NCBI RefSeq assembly: GCF_002797375.1
Contig: NZ_KZ454941.1
Span: 1,915,291-1,979,290, forward strand
Source: Bacillus sp. FJAT-42315
GTDB lineage: Bacteria; Bacillota; Bacilli; Bacillales; Domibacillaceae
Direction: 5' to 3'
Length of the DNA stretch: 64,000 nt
In this document: positions 7,999 to 18,449 of the stretch, piece after piece
Layout of the letters: each line of letters starts with the position of its first letter
How positions within the stretch are numbered: the first letter of the stretch is position 1
Notes under the pieces: generated by a model
The model's input: the letters and a program-made list of their open reading frames with translations, nothing else
The model's database searches: none
What the model was told of the DNA's origin: nothing
Made by a program: the position numbers and the translations under genes

Positions 7999-9104
7999 TG
8001 ATGAAAGCACAGGACACCAAGCAAGAAAAGCCACTTAGAAAAGGATATACAACAGGTGCATGTGCGACGGCCGCTGTTCAAGCGGCCTTGATCTCTTTAT
8101 TAACGGGAGAAAAACAGGAAGAAGCGACAATTTATCTTCCGGCAAAAGTGTTTGCGACTTTTACTGTGGAGCATTGTGAAATGGATGAGAGACGGGCGAT
8201 TGCGGCGATCAAAAAGGACGCAGGTGACGATCCGGATGTCACGCATGGAGCGATCATTTATGCAGAGGTTACGTTAAAAGATGAACCAGGGATTGAACTT
8301 GATGGCGGCGAAGGAGTCGGTCGAGCGACGAAGCCGGGGTTAGCGGTAGAGGTTGGCCAAGCGGCAATTAATCCTGTTCCTAGGAAGATGATCTTATCAG
8401 AAGCAGAGAAAATTTTAACTGATTTTCAGCGGACAACAGGCGTAAAAATCGTTATTTCCGTCCCAGGTGGCGAAGAAATGGCGAAGAAGACGTTAAATGC
8501 TCGTCTCGGGATTCTTGGTGGGATTTCGATCTTAGGAACGCGCGGGATTGTGATGCCGTTTTCAACTGCCGCTTATAAAGCGAGTATCATTCAAGCGATT
8601 CAAGTAGCGATTGCAGGCGGCTGTGATCATGTCGCTGTCACCACGGGTGGACGCAGTGAAAAATATGCGATGAAGCAGCTCCCTCATTTGAAGGAGGAAG
8701 CTTTTATCGAAATGGGTGACTTTGTCGGCTTTACGTTAAAGCATTGCAAACGGCTCGGCATTAAAAAAGTATCGATGGTCGGCATGATGGGCAAATTTTC
8801 GAAAGTCGCTCAAGGGGTGATGATGGTTCATTCGAAAAGTGCGCCGGTCGATTTCGGCTTTTTAGCAGAAACGGCCCGTCTTTCAGGGGCTTCAGACGAG
8901 CTAGTGGAAGAAATTAAGTCTGCTAATACCGCTTCTCATGCCGCAGATATGATGTTAGCTGCCGGTCATCATCAGTTTTTTGATCGATTATGTGATAGTT
9001 GCTGTCAGCACGCAATGGAAGAAGTCAGCGGTGGACTCAGCGTTGATATGACTTTATATACGTTAAAAGGTGAATGTTTAGGAAAGGCGGAGCGTCATGG
9101 CTAA
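7998..9104 (+). CDS. cbiD: Cobalt-precorrin-5B C1-methyltransferase CbiD
   Basis: A 368-residue protein with the family start [14 protein letters not shown] (residues about 13-26) and the sequence [14 protein letters not shown] near residue 260. CbiD methylates C1 in the anaerobic route and is a marker of that route (the aerobic route uses CobF). Two ATGs lie in tandem at 7998 and 8001; either could be used. It overlaps cbiC by 1 nt and the following cbiET by 8 nt. Confidence 0.95.
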   Translation: MMKAQDTKQEKPLRKGYTTGACATAAVQAALISLLTGEKQEEATIYLPAKVFATFTVEHCEMDERRAIAAIKKDAGDDPDVTHGAIIYAEVTLKDEPGIELDGGEGVGRATKPGLAVEVGQAAINPVPRKMILSEAEKILTDFQRTTGVKIVISVPGGEEMAKKTLNARLGILGGISILGTRGIVMPFSTAAYKASIIQAIQVAIAGGCDHVAVTTGGRSEKYAMKQLPHLKEEAFIEMGDFVGFTLKHCKRLGIKKVSMVGMMGKFSKVAQGVMMVHSKSAPVDFGFLAETARLSGASDELVEEIKSANTASHAADMMLAAGHHQFFDRLCDSCCQHAMEEVSGGLSVDMTLYTLKGECLGKAERHG

Positions 9105-10305
9105 AGTGAAAATTATTGGAATTGGCGATGAAGGTCGCAGTGGACTTTTGCCAATCTATCAACAATGGATTCAACAATCACAATTTCTTGCTGGAGGCGA
9201 GCGTCAACTCGCTTTCTTCCCCGATTATCAAGGTGAGACATTCACGATTAAAGGGAATTTACGTCAGTTAAAAGAGCGACTAAGTGAGCAGTCAGAAAAA
9301 GCGGTCGTGCTCGCTTCGGGAGATCCCCTCTTTTATGGCATCGGTAGTTATCTATCAAAATCGGTGGAGGCGGAGGTTTATCCGCAACCAAGCTCTGTCC
9401 AACTGGCGTTTGCTCGAATGGGTGAAGCTTGGCAAAACGCCACGATTATTAGCTTGCATGGTCGGCCGATAAAAGGACTGGCCCAACGAATCGATGGAAA
9501 GAAGTTGGTCGCTCTATTAACGGATGATGCGAATACACCAGCTGCTATTGCAACGTATTTAAAAACATTTGGCATGACGGAATATACAGCATTTATCGCT
9601 GAAAATCTCGGTGGTGAAAATGAGCGATGTCGCTCGATGTCATTAGACGAGATGGAACAAGCAAAATGCTCTGCTTTAAACGTCGTCATTTTAAAAAGTG
9701 AGACAGACATAAAGTCGTGGTCTCTCGGTATTCCAGATGAGGAATTTGTTCAACGCAAGCCGGATAAAGGGCTATTAACGAAAAAGGAAATTCGTGTCCT
9801 CACACTAGGGCAAATGAGTCTTCATCAAGAGAGCGTCGTTTGGGATATTGGCACATGCACGGGCTCAATTGCGATTGAAGCGGCGAAAATAGCGACCGAT
9901 GGAGCCATTTACGCGATTGAAAAAAATGAGGCGGATCTCGAAAATGCTTGTGAAAATTTTATTAAATTTCGTACCGATGTCACGGCGATTCAAGGGAAAG
10001 CACCGGATGGCTTAGCGGATTTTCCTGCGCCAGATGCGGTATTTATCGGCGGTACGGCAGGCAATATCGCAGGCATTTTTGATGAATGCTGCTCTCGTTT
10101 GAAAGAGAACGGAACGATTGTTATGAATGTCGTTACGATTGAAAATTTATATGAAGCGGTTCAAGCATTGAAGGAGAGAGACTTTGAAACGGAGCTTACG
10201 CTAGCTCAAATCGCGAGAAGTAAACCGATTTTACATTTAACGAGAATGGAAGGGTTAAACCCCGTTTATATTATTACAGCGAAGCGAGTGGAGGGAAAAG
10301 AATGA
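9097..10305 (+). CDS. cbiET: Fused cobalt-precorrin-7 C5-methyltransferase / C15-decarboxylating methyltransferase CbiET
   Basis: A 402-residue two-domain enzyme. Residues 1 to about 200 are the CbiE methyltransferase ([13 protein letters not shown] at the N-terminus and [11 protein letters not shown] near residue 70). From about 215 on is CbiT, with class-I SAM motif [17 protein letters not shown] near residue 248 and [10 protein letters not shown] near residue 312. The fusion performs C5 and C15 methylation with loss of the C12 acetate carboxyl, as the separate Salmonella proteins do. It overlaps both neighbours by a few bases. Confidence 0.95.
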   Translation: MAKVKIIGIGDEGRSGLLPIYQQWIQQSQFLAGGERQLAFFPDYQGETFTIKGNLRQLKERLSEQSEKAVVLASGDPLFYGIGSYLSKSVEAEVYPQPSSVQLAFARMGEAWQNATIISLHGRPIKGLAQRIDGKKLVALLTDDANTPAAIATYLKTFGMTEYTAFIAENLGGENERCRSMSLDEMEQAKCSALNVVILKSETDIKSWSLGIPDEEFVQRKPDKGLLTKKEIRVLTLGQMSLHQESVVWDIGTCTGSIAIEAAKIATDGAIYAIEKNEADLENACENFIKFRTDVTAIQGKAPDGLADFPAPDAVFIGGTAGNIAGIFDECCSRLKENGTIVMNVVTIENLYEAVQALKERDFETELTLAQIARSKPILHLTRMEGLNPVYIITAKRVEGKE

Positions 10306-11003
10306 CAGGGATTTTATACGGTGTGGGCGCTGGCCCAGGAGACCCGGAATTAATTACAGTAAAAGCATTTCGCGCTCTACAAGAATGTCCGATAATTGCT
10401 TATCCAAAAAAAAGAAAAGGCAGTAAAAGCTATGCAAGAAAAATTATTGATGCGTATGTCAATCCAGCGGAGAAAGAGATGCTTGGGCTCGTCTTTCCGA
10501 TGACGAAAGACCCTGTCATTTTAGAGCGGGAATGGTCGAATACAGCTGATTTAGTATGGGAGAAGCTACAAGAAGGCAAGGATGTGGCTTTTATTACAGA
10601 AGGCGATCCGCTACTGTACAGCACATTTATACATATGATGAACGTGATGAAGGAGCGTTATGGCGATGTGCCGATGAAGATTATTCCTGGGATTTCTTCG
10701 ATTAACGGAGCGGCTGCTAGACTGTCTTTACCGTTAGCCGATGGTGATGATATCGTTGCGATTGTTCCAGCCAATGACAATTATGAAGCGATGAAACAAG
10801 CGATTGAACAGCATGATTGCGTGATTTTTATTAAAGTCGCCAAAGTGATCGACTTAATGCTTCAAATTTTAAAAGAGTTGAATTTGACAGATAAAGCATC
10901 AGTTGTCACTAAGGTCACATCGGAAGAAGAGATTGTTTGGTCGATGGATGAGCTTGAAGGAGCGGAACCGGAATATTTAACGTTAATGGTGGTGAGAAAA
11001 TGA
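10302..11003 (+). CDS. cbiL: Cobalt-precorrin-2 C20-methyltransferase CbiL
   Basis: A 233-residue SAM methyltransferase of the tetrapyrrole family: [16 protein letters not shown] at the start, [14 protein letters not shown] mid-protein, and [13 protein letters not shown] after it. CbiL acts first after cobalt insertion. Both ends overlap neighbouring genes by 4 nt (ATGA), typical of tight coupling in this operon. Confidence 0.94.
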   Translation: MTGILYGVGAGPGDPELITVKAFRALQECPIIAYPKKRKGSKSYARKIIDAYVNPAEKEMLGLVFPMTKDPVILEREWSNTADLVWEKLQEGKDVAFITEGDPLLYSTFIHMMNVMKERYGDVPMKIIPGISSINGAAARLSLPLADGDDIVAIVPANDNYEAMKQAIEQHDCVIFIKVAKVIDLMLQILKELNLTDKASVVTKVTSEEEIVWSMDELEGAEPEYLTLMVVRK

Positions 11004-11770
11004 AGCTATATATCGTCGGAGCAGGTCCAGGTGCACCGGATTTAATTACGGTTAGAGGACATCAACTGTTGCAAGAAGCGGACGTCATTTTATATGCCGA
11101 TTCGCTAGTGAGTGAAGAACATTTTAACATCGCAAAGCCAGGGGCTGAAATTTTAAAAACAGCAGGTATGCACTTAGAAGAAATGGTTGACATTATGAAG
11201 CAACGCCTAGCAGAAGGAAAAAAAGTCGTTCGTCTTCATACAGGAGACCCTGCTGTATACGGAGCGATTATGGAGCAAATAGCGTTATTAAAAGAAGCTG
11301 GTGTCGAGATTGAGATCGTGCCGGGTGTAAGCTCTGTCTTTGCCGCTGCAGCTAGTGCACAAGCCGAGTTAACGATTCCTGATTTAACGCAAACGGTCAT
11401 TTTAACGAGAGCAGAAGGAAGAACACCAGTGCCAGAACGCGAGCAATTAGCGAAGCTAGCTGAGCATCATTGCACGATCGCTTTCTTCCTTAGTGCCACA
11501 CTAACAAAAAAAGTGATGAAAGAATTAGTCAGTGCTGGCTGGTCACCAGAAACGCCTGTCACAGTCGTCTATAAAGCGACATGGCCCGATGAAAAAATTG
11601 TTCGCACAACGATTGAAAAATTGGATGAAGATATGCGCGTGAACGGCATTCGCAAGCAGGCGATGATTTTAGCTGGCTGGGCGTTAGATCCAAACATTCA
11701 CGAAAAAGACTTTCGCTCGAAATTGTACGATAAAGAGTTCACTCACGGGTTCCGTCGAGGGGTGAAATAA
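11000..11770 (+). CDS. cbiF: Cobalt-precorrin-4 C11-methyltransferase CbiF
   Basis: A 256-residue protein with IVGAGPGAPDLITVRG at the N-terminus, LHTGDPAVYGAI near residue 80, and the CbiF/CobM-type EIVPGVSSVFAAAA. It transfers a methyl group to C11 after ring contraction. It overlaps cbiL by 4 nt and cbiG by 1 nt. Confidence 0.95.
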   Translation: MKLYIVGAGPGAPDLITVRGHQLLQEADVILYADSLVSEEHFNIAKPGAEILKTAGMHLEEMVDIMKQRLAEGKKVVRLHTGDPAVYGAIMEQIALLKEAGVEIEIVPGVSSVFAAAASAQAELTIPDLTQTVILTRAEGRTPVPEREQLAKLAEHHCTIAFFLSATLTKKVMKELVSAGWSPETPVTVVYKATWPDEKIVRTTIEKLDEDMRVNGIRKQAMILAGWALDPNIHEKDFRSKLYDKEFTHGFRRGVK

Positions 11771-12897
11771 TGAGCATTCAGTTACAAGAGCATGTCACAC
11801 CGGAGATTACCGTTAAGGGCAAATATGCGGTCGTAGCGATTACGAAGCATGGTACGCAGCTGGCGAGGAAAATCGCTAAGCTTTTTCCTGATAGCGACCT
11901 ATATTATATGAAGAAACACGAACAAGGCGATGAAGAAGAACGTGGCATTACGTTATTTGAAGGCTCCGTTCGCCTGTTGCTTCCAAGCCTGTTTGCTCAT
12001 TATCAAGGGCTGATTGTCATTATTTCATTAGGAGCGGTTGTTCGGATGATTGCCCCCATTTTAAAGGATAAGAAAACCGATCCAGCTGTCGTGGTTGTTG
12101 ATGATCGCGGGGAACACGTCATTAGTGTATTATCGGGGCATCTCGGAGGTGCGAACGAACTGACGAGAGAAGTGGCTGCTTTGCTCAATGCCTATCCAGT
12201 GGTGACGACCGCTTCCGATGTACAAAAAACGATTCCTGTTGACTTATTTGGTCGCCGCTTCGGCTGGGAATGGGAATCGGATGAAAAGTTAACGCCAGTT
12301 AGCGCATCCGTCGTGAATGAAGAAAAAGTGGTCGTTGTGCAAGAGTCAGGCGAGCGCAATTGGTGGATGCATGAGACAGCGATGCCAAAGAATATCCATT
12401 TATGCTCCTCCATCGACGAAGCATTTACACTCCAACCGGATGCCGCACTCGTTGTGACCCATCGCCTACTTGAACAACGAGAGGAAACGATTTTAACAAA
12501 CGGTGTATTATATCGTCCGAAAGTGATCGTGCTTGGGGTCGGCTGTAATCGAGGAACGGCCGCAGAGGAAATTGAACAAGTGATGGAAGAAACGTTAAAA
12601 GAGCTGAAGATTAGCAAAAAAAGCGTCAAAACGGTGGCGACGATTGATTTGAAAAAAGATGAAGTCGGTTTGCTTGAAGTCGCCCGTAAATATCAATGGG
12701 AATTTATTTATTACCCGCCAGCTGAGCTCAATACGAAATCATTAGTTCAGCCCTCTGATACCGTTTATAAATTCACTGGTGCCTATGGAGTGAGTGAACC
12801 AGCGGCGATGCTGGCGAGTGGAAATGATGAGTTGCTGCTTGTGAAGAAGAAATCAGGCAACGTCACGATTTCTGTTGGATTGATTTCATATGAATAA
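11770..12897 (+). CDS. cbiG: Cobalt-precorrin-5A hydrolase CbiG
   Basis: A 375-residue protein with the CbiG N-terminal domain (YAVVAITKHGTQLARKIA), the central block IISLGAVVRMIAPIL then DDRGEHVISVLSGHLGGANELT, and the C-terminal CobE/GbiG-like domain beginning near VIVLGVGCNRGTAAEEIE. It opens the delta-lactone made by ring contraction, releasing acetaldehyde; this step exists only in the anaerobic route. It is followed by GGAGGGG and cbiA. Confidence 0.95.
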   Translation: MSIQLQEHVTPEITVKGKYAVVAITKHGTQLARKIAKLFPDSDLYYMKKHEQGDEEERGITLFEGSVRLLLPSLFAHYQGLIVIISLGAVVRMIAPILKDKKTDPAVVVVDDRGEHVISVLSGHLGGANELTREVAALLNAYPVVTTASDVQKTIPVDLFGRRFGWEWESDEKLTPVSASVVNEEKVVVVQESGERNWWMHETAMPKNIHLCSSIDEAFTLQPDAALVVTHRLLEQREETILTNGVLYRPKVIVLGVGCNRGTAAEEIEQVMEETLKELKISKKSVKTVATIDLKKDEVGLLEVARKYQWEFIYYPPAELNTKSLVQPSDTVYKFTGAYGVSEPAAMLASGNDELLLVKKKSGNVTISVGLISYE

Positions 12898-12909
12898 GGA
12901 GGGGACTAA

Positions 12910-14313
12910 ATGAGCCAAAGAAGAATCATGATTGCCGGAACTGGAAGCGGCGCAGGAAAAACAACGGTCACGATTGGGCTCATGGCCGCCTTTAAAGAAA
13001 GAGGCGCGAGCGTTCAAGGGTTTAAGTGTGGCCCTGACTATATCGATCCGACATATCATACGGCAGTCACCGGCCGGCCGTCGAGAAATTTAGATAGCTG
13101 GATGACCGGACGAGAGACGGTGAAGGATATTTACGCCAGAGGAGCGAAGGGTGCCGACCTTTCCATCATTGAAGGCGTCATGGGTTACTTTGATGGTAAA
13201 GACCCGTTGAAAAATGACGGTAGTTCGGCTGATTTAAGTGCTATTCTTGATTGTCCTGTATTGCTTGTCGTTAATTGTGCCAGTATGGCTAGAAGTGCCG
13301 CTGCTATTGTCAAAGGCTTTCAATCGATGGCGACAAGCGGCAGAATTGTCGGTGTCATCGCCAACCGCGTCGGCAGTGAAAGTCATTTCAATATCGTCAA
13401 ATCGGCGATTGAACAAGAATGCGGTATTCCGGTTGTTGGCTACTTGAAGAAAGAGAATGATATTTCTATCCCAGAACGCCACTTAGGATTAATTCCTTCC
13501 GTTGAAAGAGGCGAGCTCGACGGCTTTTTTGATACACTAGGTCAATTAATTTCCGCTACTGTCGATGTAGAAGCGATTTGGAAGTTAGCGGAGACATCGA
13601 TGATTCAAGAGTCCGAACATTCGATGTTTATCGAAGCGAAAGAAGCGACCGTAACGATCGCTGTCGCCAAAGATGCGGCATTTAATTTTTACTATGAAGA
13701 AAATTTACAGTTACTTCGAGCGAATGGGGCGGAACTGCAATTTTTCTCTCCGCTAAAAAATGAACCGCTACCTGAAGGAGCTTCTGCCCTTTATTTAGGT
13801 GGCGGCTTTCCAGAAGAGTTTGCGTCCACATTAGCGATGAATGAACAAGTGAAGCAGTCGATTCGTCAAGCGATTGAAGCTGGTTTACCGACATTAGCAG
13901 AATGCGGTGGCTTTATGTACTTAACACAATCGATTGAAGATACAAATGGTGAGGTTTATCCGATGGTTGGGATCATTCCTGGTGTAGCGACGATGCAAAA
14001 AAAATTAGCCGCTCTCGGTTATCGTGAATTAACGGGCTTACAGTCTAATTTTCTTTTGCCGAAGGGAGCGAAAGGGCGAGGACATGAATTCCATTATTCT
14101 AAGTTTACAGCAAATGAACCAATTGTAGCCGCTTACGAAACAAATGGACGCTTTGGAACGAAGGAACAAGGATTTGTGTTGCCACATGTCGTAGCTGGTT
14201 ACGCTCATTTTCACTTTGCTTCCGACTTAGCTTTAGCTCATCGTTTTGTGAAAGCGGCCGAGCAATACGAAGCAGAGAGGATTTCTAATCATGCTTTATC
14301 CAGCGATGCTTAA
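12910..14313 (+). CDS. cbiA: Cobyrinate a,c-diamide synthase CbiA
   Basis: A 467-residue enzyme with an N-terminal ATP-binding domain (MIAGTGSGAGKTTVTIGLMA), KCGPDYIDPTYHTAVTGRPS, and a C-terminal class-I glutamine amidotransferase domain. The nucleophile Cys332 sits in AECGGFMYLT and the catalytic His in YAHFHF. It amidates the a and c side chains using glutamine and ATP. It is the last corrin-modifying enzyme in this window. The stop overlaps the next gene by 23 nt. Confidence 0.95.
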   Translation: MSQRRIMIAGTGSGAGKTTVTIGLMAAFKERGASVQGFKCGPDYIDPTYHTAVTGRPSRNLDSWMTGRETVKDIYARGAKGADLSIIEGVMGYFDGKDPLKNDGSSADLSAILDCPVLLVVNCASMARSAAAIVKGFQSMATSGRIVGVIANRVGSESHFNIVKSAIEQECGIPVVGYLKKENDISIPERHLGLIPSVERGELDGFFDTLGQLISATVDVEAIWKLAETSMIQESEHSMFIEAKEATVTIAVAKDAAFNFYYEENLQLLRANGAELQFFSPLKNEPLPEGASALYLGGGFPEEFASTLAMNEQVKQSIRQAIEAGLPTLAECGGFMYLTQSIEDTNGEVYPMVGIIPGVATMQKKLAALGYRELTGLQSNFLLPKGAKGRGHEFHYSKFTANEPIVAAYETNGRFGTKEQGFVLPHVVAGYAHFHFASDLALAHRFVKAAEQYEAERISNHALSSDA

Positions 14314-14920
14314 ATTAGTAGGAAAACGGGTCGTCGTGATCGGTGGCGGAAAAGTCGCGGCTCGTAAAGTCGCTTCTTTAGTTGAAGCAAAAGCGGTCGT
14401 TCAAGTGGTGAGCCCTGAAGTAAGTCCTGAAATGGCGGAATTAATCGCACATCACTCGATTGACTGGCAACAGAAACCGTTTCAAAAGCAAGATGTAGAG
14501 AGAGCGCTCGTCGTCTTTGCAGCAACGAATGATCGGAAAGTCAATGAATATATTGGACAATGTGCTTCCGATCAACAGCTCGTCAACATTGTCGATGATC
14601 CCAATGCTAGTAACTTCTTTGTACCGGCCTCTTTGAAAAAAGGAAAGCTCGCGATTGCGGTGAGTACAAGCGGGGGAAGTCCAGGGCTTAGCAAAAAAAT
14701 TATTCAAGAACTAGCTCATCAATATGATGATCAATTTATTCACTTTCTTGACTTTTTAGCTGAGTGTCGTGAGCAAATTAAAAGTCGAGTGAATGACCCT
14801 ATAAAAAGAAAACAATTATTAACAGAGCTGATTCAATCCGATCTATATGAACAAATGAGAGGTGCGGATGATCAAGAACGAATCACTTTGTTTAACAACT
14901 TAATAGATTCGAGGGGATAA
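14291..14920 (+). CDS. sirC: Precorrin-2 dehydrogenase (SirC / CysG N-terminal type)
   Basis: A 209-residue protein with a Rossmann NAD site VVVIGGGKVAARK (residues 13-25), NIVDDPNASNFFVPAS, and AVSTSGGSPGLSKKI. It oxidises precorrin-2 to sirohydrochlorin, the substrate of CbiX. It matches the CysG-B part of Salmonella CysG without the methyltransferase, which is the next gene. Chelatase activity, possible in CysG, cannot be judged here. The start ATG 14291 lies inside the end of cbiA, in another frame. Confidence 0.92.
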   Translation: MLYPAMLKLVGKRVVVIGGGKVAARKVASLVEAKAVVQVVSPEVSPEMAELIAHHSIDWQQKPFQKQDVERALVVFAATNDRKVNEYIGQCASDQQLVNIVDDPNASNFFVPASLKKGKLAIAVSTSGGSPGLSKKIIQELAHQYDDQFIHFLDFLAECREQIKSRVNDPIKRKQLLTELIQSDLYEQMRGADDQERITLFNNLIDSRG

Positions 14921-14922
14921 AT

Positions 14923-15708
14923 GTGAAGAAAGGCAAAGTGTATTTAGTCGGAGCCGGACCTGGTGATCCAAAGCTCATTACAGTCAAAGGACTAGAATGT
15001 ATTCAGCAGGCCGATGTGATTGCCTATGATCGACTAGTTAATAAAGAGCTACTGCAACACGCCAAACAAGGAGCCGAGCTAATTTTTTGCGGAAAGCTTC
15101 CAGGGAAACATGCACTCATTCAAGAGCAAATTAACCAGCTACTAGTCGAAAAAGCAGAGCAAGGTTTGATCGTTACTCGTCTAAAAGGGGGCGACCCTTG
15201 CGTATTCGGTCGTGTCGGAGAAGAAGCAGAGCAGTTGGCTAACGCCGATCTCCCATTTGAAATCATTCCCGGTATTACAGCTGGGATTGCCGCTCCTGCC
15301 TATGCGGGGATTCCGGTAACTCACCGTGATCATGCGACTACTTTCGCGATTGTGACAGCCCATGGTCGAGCGGAAAAAGGTCAAGACTTTGTGAACTGGC
15401 AAGCATTAGCTCAAGGGATAGATACGATTGCTTTTTATATGGGTGTAGGCAATCTTGGGCATATTTGTGGAGAATTGATAGCACACGGTAAGGCTGCCTC
15501 CACACCGGTTGCGATCATTGAATGGGGCACGACAAACAATCAGCGTACGATTACAGCGGACCTGGCCTCTATTGAACAACAGGCACGCGATTATCAAATT
15601 TCTAATCCAGCGATTGTACTTGTTGGAGAAGTCGTTGGACAACGAGAGAAGATTAGATGGTTTGATCAGGACCCACATATTTCTACATTAATGAAGGGGG
15701 AAGAGTGA
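14923..15708 (+). CDS. cobA: Uroporphyrinogen-III C-methyltransferase (SUMT)
   Basis: A 261-residue protein with [18 protein letters not shown] at the N-terminus, [18 protein letters not shown] near residue 85, and [19 protein letters not shown]. These are SUMT signatures. It methylates C2 and C7 of uroporphyrinogen III to give precorrin-2, the branch point to sirohaem and cobalamin. The start is GTG 14923 after GAGGGG; the nearby ATG at 14921 is followed directly by a stop. Confidence 0.95.
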   Translation: MKKGKVYLVGAGPGDPKLITVKGLECIQQADVIAYDRLVNKELLQHAKQGAELIFCGKLPGKHALIQEQINQLLVEKAEQGLIVTRLKGGDPCVFGRVGEEAEQLANADLPFEIIPGITAGIAAPAYAGIPVTHRDHATTFAIVTAHGRAEKGQDFVNWQALAQGIDTIAFYMGVGNLGHICGELIAHGKAASTPVAIIEWGTTNNQRTITADLASIEQQARDYQISNPAIVLVGEVVGQREKIRWFDQDPHISTLMKGEE

Positions 15709-15712
15709 AATT

Positions 15713-16465
15713 ATGTTCATTTTGAAAAGAACCACAGTCGTTATATTGGCACTGGCTTGTTTTTTCTGGATCAATTCATTTCAACCGGCTGCTGCAATGC
15801 ATATTATGGAAGGGTTTTTACCACTTAAATGGGCCATTCTTTGGTGGGCGTTAACGATTCCATTTATCGCGGCTGGGATTCGCTCGATTCAAAAAACGAT
15901 TAAACAGCATCCCGAAACGAAAATGATGCTTGGTTTAGCAGGGGCGTTTGCCTTCGTATTATCCGCTCTCAAAATCCCATCGGTCACAGGAAGTAGCTCT
16001 CATCCAACTGGTGTCGGTCTTGGAACGATTTTGTTTGGTCCACTTGTGATGGCGGTGTTAGGAACGATTGTATTGTTGTTTCAAGCGTTGCTGTTAGCTC
16101 ATGGAGGCTTAACGACGTTAGGCGCGAACGCTTTTTCAATGGCGGTTGTTGGTCCATTTATGACGTATGCAATGTATAAGCTTGGTCGAAAAATGAATCT
16201 TTCTTTTATTTTAGCTGTCTTTTTCGCTGCGTTTATCGGTGATTTAGCTACATATACAGTCACTTCTTTTCAATTAGCACTTGCTTTCCCAGCAGAAACA
16301 GGTGGCGTGATGGCTTCATTTGCGAAATTTGCTGGTATTTTCTCTGTGACACAGATTTCATTAGCGATTGCAGAAGGGATTTTAACCGTAATCGTCATGA
16401 ATTGGCTTGTGAAATATAACAAAAATGAATTAAATCAATTAAGTGTAGCTGTGAAGGAGGCGTAA
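15713..16465 (+). CDS. cbiM: Cobalt ECF transporter substrate-capture protein CbiM
   Basis: A 250-residue membrane protein. A signal peptide ends at PAAA, which exposes [12 protein letters not shown]; the second residue His of the mature CbiM/NikM family is part of the metal site. Several transmembrane segments follow, with the family motif [17 protein letters not shown] (residues about 98-114). It is the S-component that selects Co2+, working with CbiN, Q and O encoded next. Start ATG 15713, after an AGGGGGAAGAG site. Confidence 0.95.
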   Translation: MFILKRTTVVILALACFFWINSFQPAAAMHIMEGFLPLKWAILWWALTIPFIAAGIRSIQKTIKQHPETKMMLGLAGAFAFVLSALKIPSVTGSSSHPTGVGLGTILFGPLVMAVLGTIVLLFQALLLAHGGLTTLGANAFSMAVVGPFMTYAMYKLGRKMNLSFILAVFFAAFIGDLATYTVTSFQLALAFPAETGGVMASFAKFAGIFSVTQISLAIAEGILTVIVMNWLVKYNKNELNQLSVAVKEA

Positions 16466-16467
16466 GC

Positions 16468-16758
16468 GTGAAAAATTTACTATTATTTGCGATTGTCGTG
16501 TTGCTTGCAGTTGTGCCGCTTGTCATCAATAAAGACGCCGAATTTCTCGGAGCAGACGGTCAAGCAGAGGAAGCAATTACGGAAATTAGTCCAGATTATC
16601 AACCGTGGTTTGATGTCATTTGGGAGCCGCCGAGTGGAGAAGTGGAAAGCTTATTATTTGCTTTACAAGCTGCTGGTGGAGCGCTGTTTATCGGCTACTT
16701 TGTTGGAGCAGGTCGTGCGAGAAAAAAATTAGAAGAGAAATATAGCAATAAAAGCTAA
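16468..16758 (+). CDS. cbiN: Cobalt transport protein CbiN
   Basis: A 96-residue protein with an N-terminal and a C-terminal transmembrane segment and an outside loop with FLGADGQAEEAI and YQPWFDVIWEPPSGEVE, the CbiN signature. It helps load metal into CbiM. The start is GTG 16468 preceded by AGGAGG; the stop overlaps cbiQ by one base. Confidence 0.95.
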   Translation: MKNLLLFAIVVLLAVVPLVINKDAEFLGADGQAEEAITEISPDYQPWFDVIWEPPSGEVESLLFALQAAGGALFIGYFVGAGRARKKLEEKYSNKS

Positions 16759-17531
16759 TGATTATCGATTATTATGCCAACCATAGCCGGCTTTCTCACT
16801 TGCATCCAGGTGAAAAAGCCGCTTTTGCTTTTTCGCATTTATTGTTAGTTCTGTTCACAAAAGAAATCGTCTTGTCTGTCTATGTGTTTGTGTTAATGGG
16901 GGTTGTTTCCGTATCGTATGCGAAAATTCCCTTTCGAACGTATCGGAAGTTGCTGCTGTTGCCGCTGATTTTTTTGCTGTTCAGTCTGTTTCCGTTATTG
17001 CTATCGTTTGTACGTGAAGGAACAGAAGTAGACGCCCTCTTGCAAACGACAAGCATCGCAGGGTGGTTTATGTATGTTTCTTATTCATCGTTGCAGCAGG
17101 CTGTTTTATTATGTGTTTCTGCTTATGCTGCTGTTAGTTGCATGTACTTCTTTATTTTAACGACGCCGTTTCACGGGATTGCTACGTTACTTCGGCTACT
17201 GCGATTACCAGAAGTGTTTGTTGAGCTAACCGCCGTAACGTATCGCTTTATTTTCGTTTTTATTGAAAAAGCGGCAGAAACGTACAACGCTCAACGGTCA
17301 CGCGCGGGCTATAGTGGTCTTCGTTCGACCTTTTCCTCTATATCGATGCTTGTCGCCAACTTATTTGTCCAAACGATGCGCGAGGCAAAGCAAGTACAAA
17401 TGGCGATCGATGCACGAGGGGGGAGTGAGGTTGAAGTGGGACAAATGATTTCTTATCCAACCCGCCGAGATTTATGGGGCGCGATAACTGTTTGCTTTTT
17501 GATTTCATGTGTGGTCGTATATGTTTTTTAG
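16758..17531 (+). CDS. cbiQ: Cobalt ECF transporter transmembrane (T) component CbiQ
   Basis: A 257-residue protein with about five hydrophobic segments and the T-component coupling motifs: TYNAQRSRAG near residue 175 and a second Ala-Arg-Gly block, AIDARGG, near residue 220. These two short helices contact the ATPase. It starts with the characteristic HLHPGEKAAFAF-type opening near residue 14. It is followed closely by cbiO. Confidence 0.93.
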   Translation: MIIDYYANHSRLSHLHPGEKAAFAFSHLLLVLFTKEIVLSVYVFVLMGVVSVSYAKIPFRTYRKLLLLPLIFLLFSLFPLLLSFVREGTEVDALLQTTSIAGWFMYVSYSSLQQAVLLCVSAYAAVSCMYFFILTTPFHGIATLLRLLRLPEVFVELTAVTYRFIFVFIEKAAETYNAQRSRAGYSGLRSTFSSISMLVANLFVQTMREAKQVQMAIDARGGSEVEVGQMISYPTRRDLWGAITVCFLISCVVVYVF

Positions 17532-17547
17532 GAGGGAGGCGCCGAGT

Positions 17548-18369
17548 ATGTTAGAAGTGAATAATGTGAGTTACGTGTATCCAGATGGAACAAAGGCATT
17601 AGATCAGCTGACGTTAACGATTCAATCTGGACGAAAAATTGCGATTCTCGGCAATAATGGTGCAGGAAAATCGTCACTTTTTCTTCATCTCAACGGATTG
17701 CTTCAGCCGACAGAGGGGGAGATTCACTTTCAAGGCAAGCCGCTCAGTTATAAACGGAAAGAGCTGAAAGAATTGCGAAGACAAGTGGGAATCGTGTTTC
17801 AACATCCAGATGCTCAGCTTTTTTCTCCGACGGTGCTAGAGGACGTGATGTACGGCCCGTTGCAATTAGGCTATTCTAAACAAGAAGCAAAGCAAGCGGC
17901 ATTAGCCACACTGGAAGAGACGGAACTAATGGAATTGAAAAATAAACCGCCTCATTTTTTAAGTTTAGGGCAAAAAAAACGAGTAGCGATTGCCGGAGTT
18001 GCCGTGATGAATCCAAAACTACTCATTTTAGATGAGCCAACCGCGGGGCTCGATCCTTTGTATGCTAAAAAAATGATGGAGTTTGTGTCAGAGCTTCAAG
18101 CGGAAGGACAAACGATTCTTTTATCAACTCATGATGTCAATCTTGCCTATGAATGGGCCGATGAAATCATTATTCTTTATAATGGGAGATTGCAAGCAGT
18201 TGGACCGCCAGAGGAACTGTTTAGGCAAACAGATCTGTTGAAAAAATGTCACTTAGAGCAGCCGTGGATCGTAGAGGTGTTTGCTGTCTGGCGAGCGTCC
18301 CATTCGGGTCAACTAGTCCCTATGCCAAAAACAAAAGAACAATTACTGCAAATCATTCAAAACAGTTGA
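17548..18369 (+). CDS. cbiO: Cobalt ECF transporter ATPase CbiO
   Basis: A 273-residue ABC ATPase: Walker A GNNGAGKSS (residues 35-43), Q-loop QHPDAQ, signature LSLGQKK (138-144), Walker B LLILDEPTAGLDP (158-170), and the H-loop STHD. I start it at ATG 17548, after GGAGGGAGG; an earlier in-frame ATG at 17509 lies inside cbiQ and has no site. It is the last gene of the riboswitch-controlled operon, since a terminator follows at once. Confidence 0.95.
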   Translation: MLEVNNVSYVYPDGTKALDQLTLTIQSGRKIAILGNNGAGKSSLFLHLNGLLQPTEGEIHFQGKPLSYKRKELKELRRQVGIVFQHPDAQLFSPTVLEDVMYGPLQLGYSKQEAKQAALATLEETELMELKNKPPHFLSLGQKKRVAIAGVAVMNPKLLILDEPTAGLDPLYAKKMMEFVSELQAEGQTILLSTHDVNLAYEWADEIIILYNGRLQAVGPPEELFRQTDLLKKCHLEQPWIVEVFAVWRASHSGQLVPMPKTKEQLLQIIQNS

Positions 18370-18387
18370 GCTTTCAACTGTTTTTTT
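18361..18387 (+). terminator. Terminator of the cobalamin/cobalt operon
   Basis: The arms AACAGTTGA and TCAACTGTT pair around a 4-nt loop and run into seven Ts. The hairpin overlaps the cbiO stop codon. Confidence 0.85.
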
Positions 18388-18449
18388 CATTTTATTTTCA
18401 GTTTTGTTTTTTATAGTAGAGCTAGAAATCAAAATGGAAGGTGAGAAGA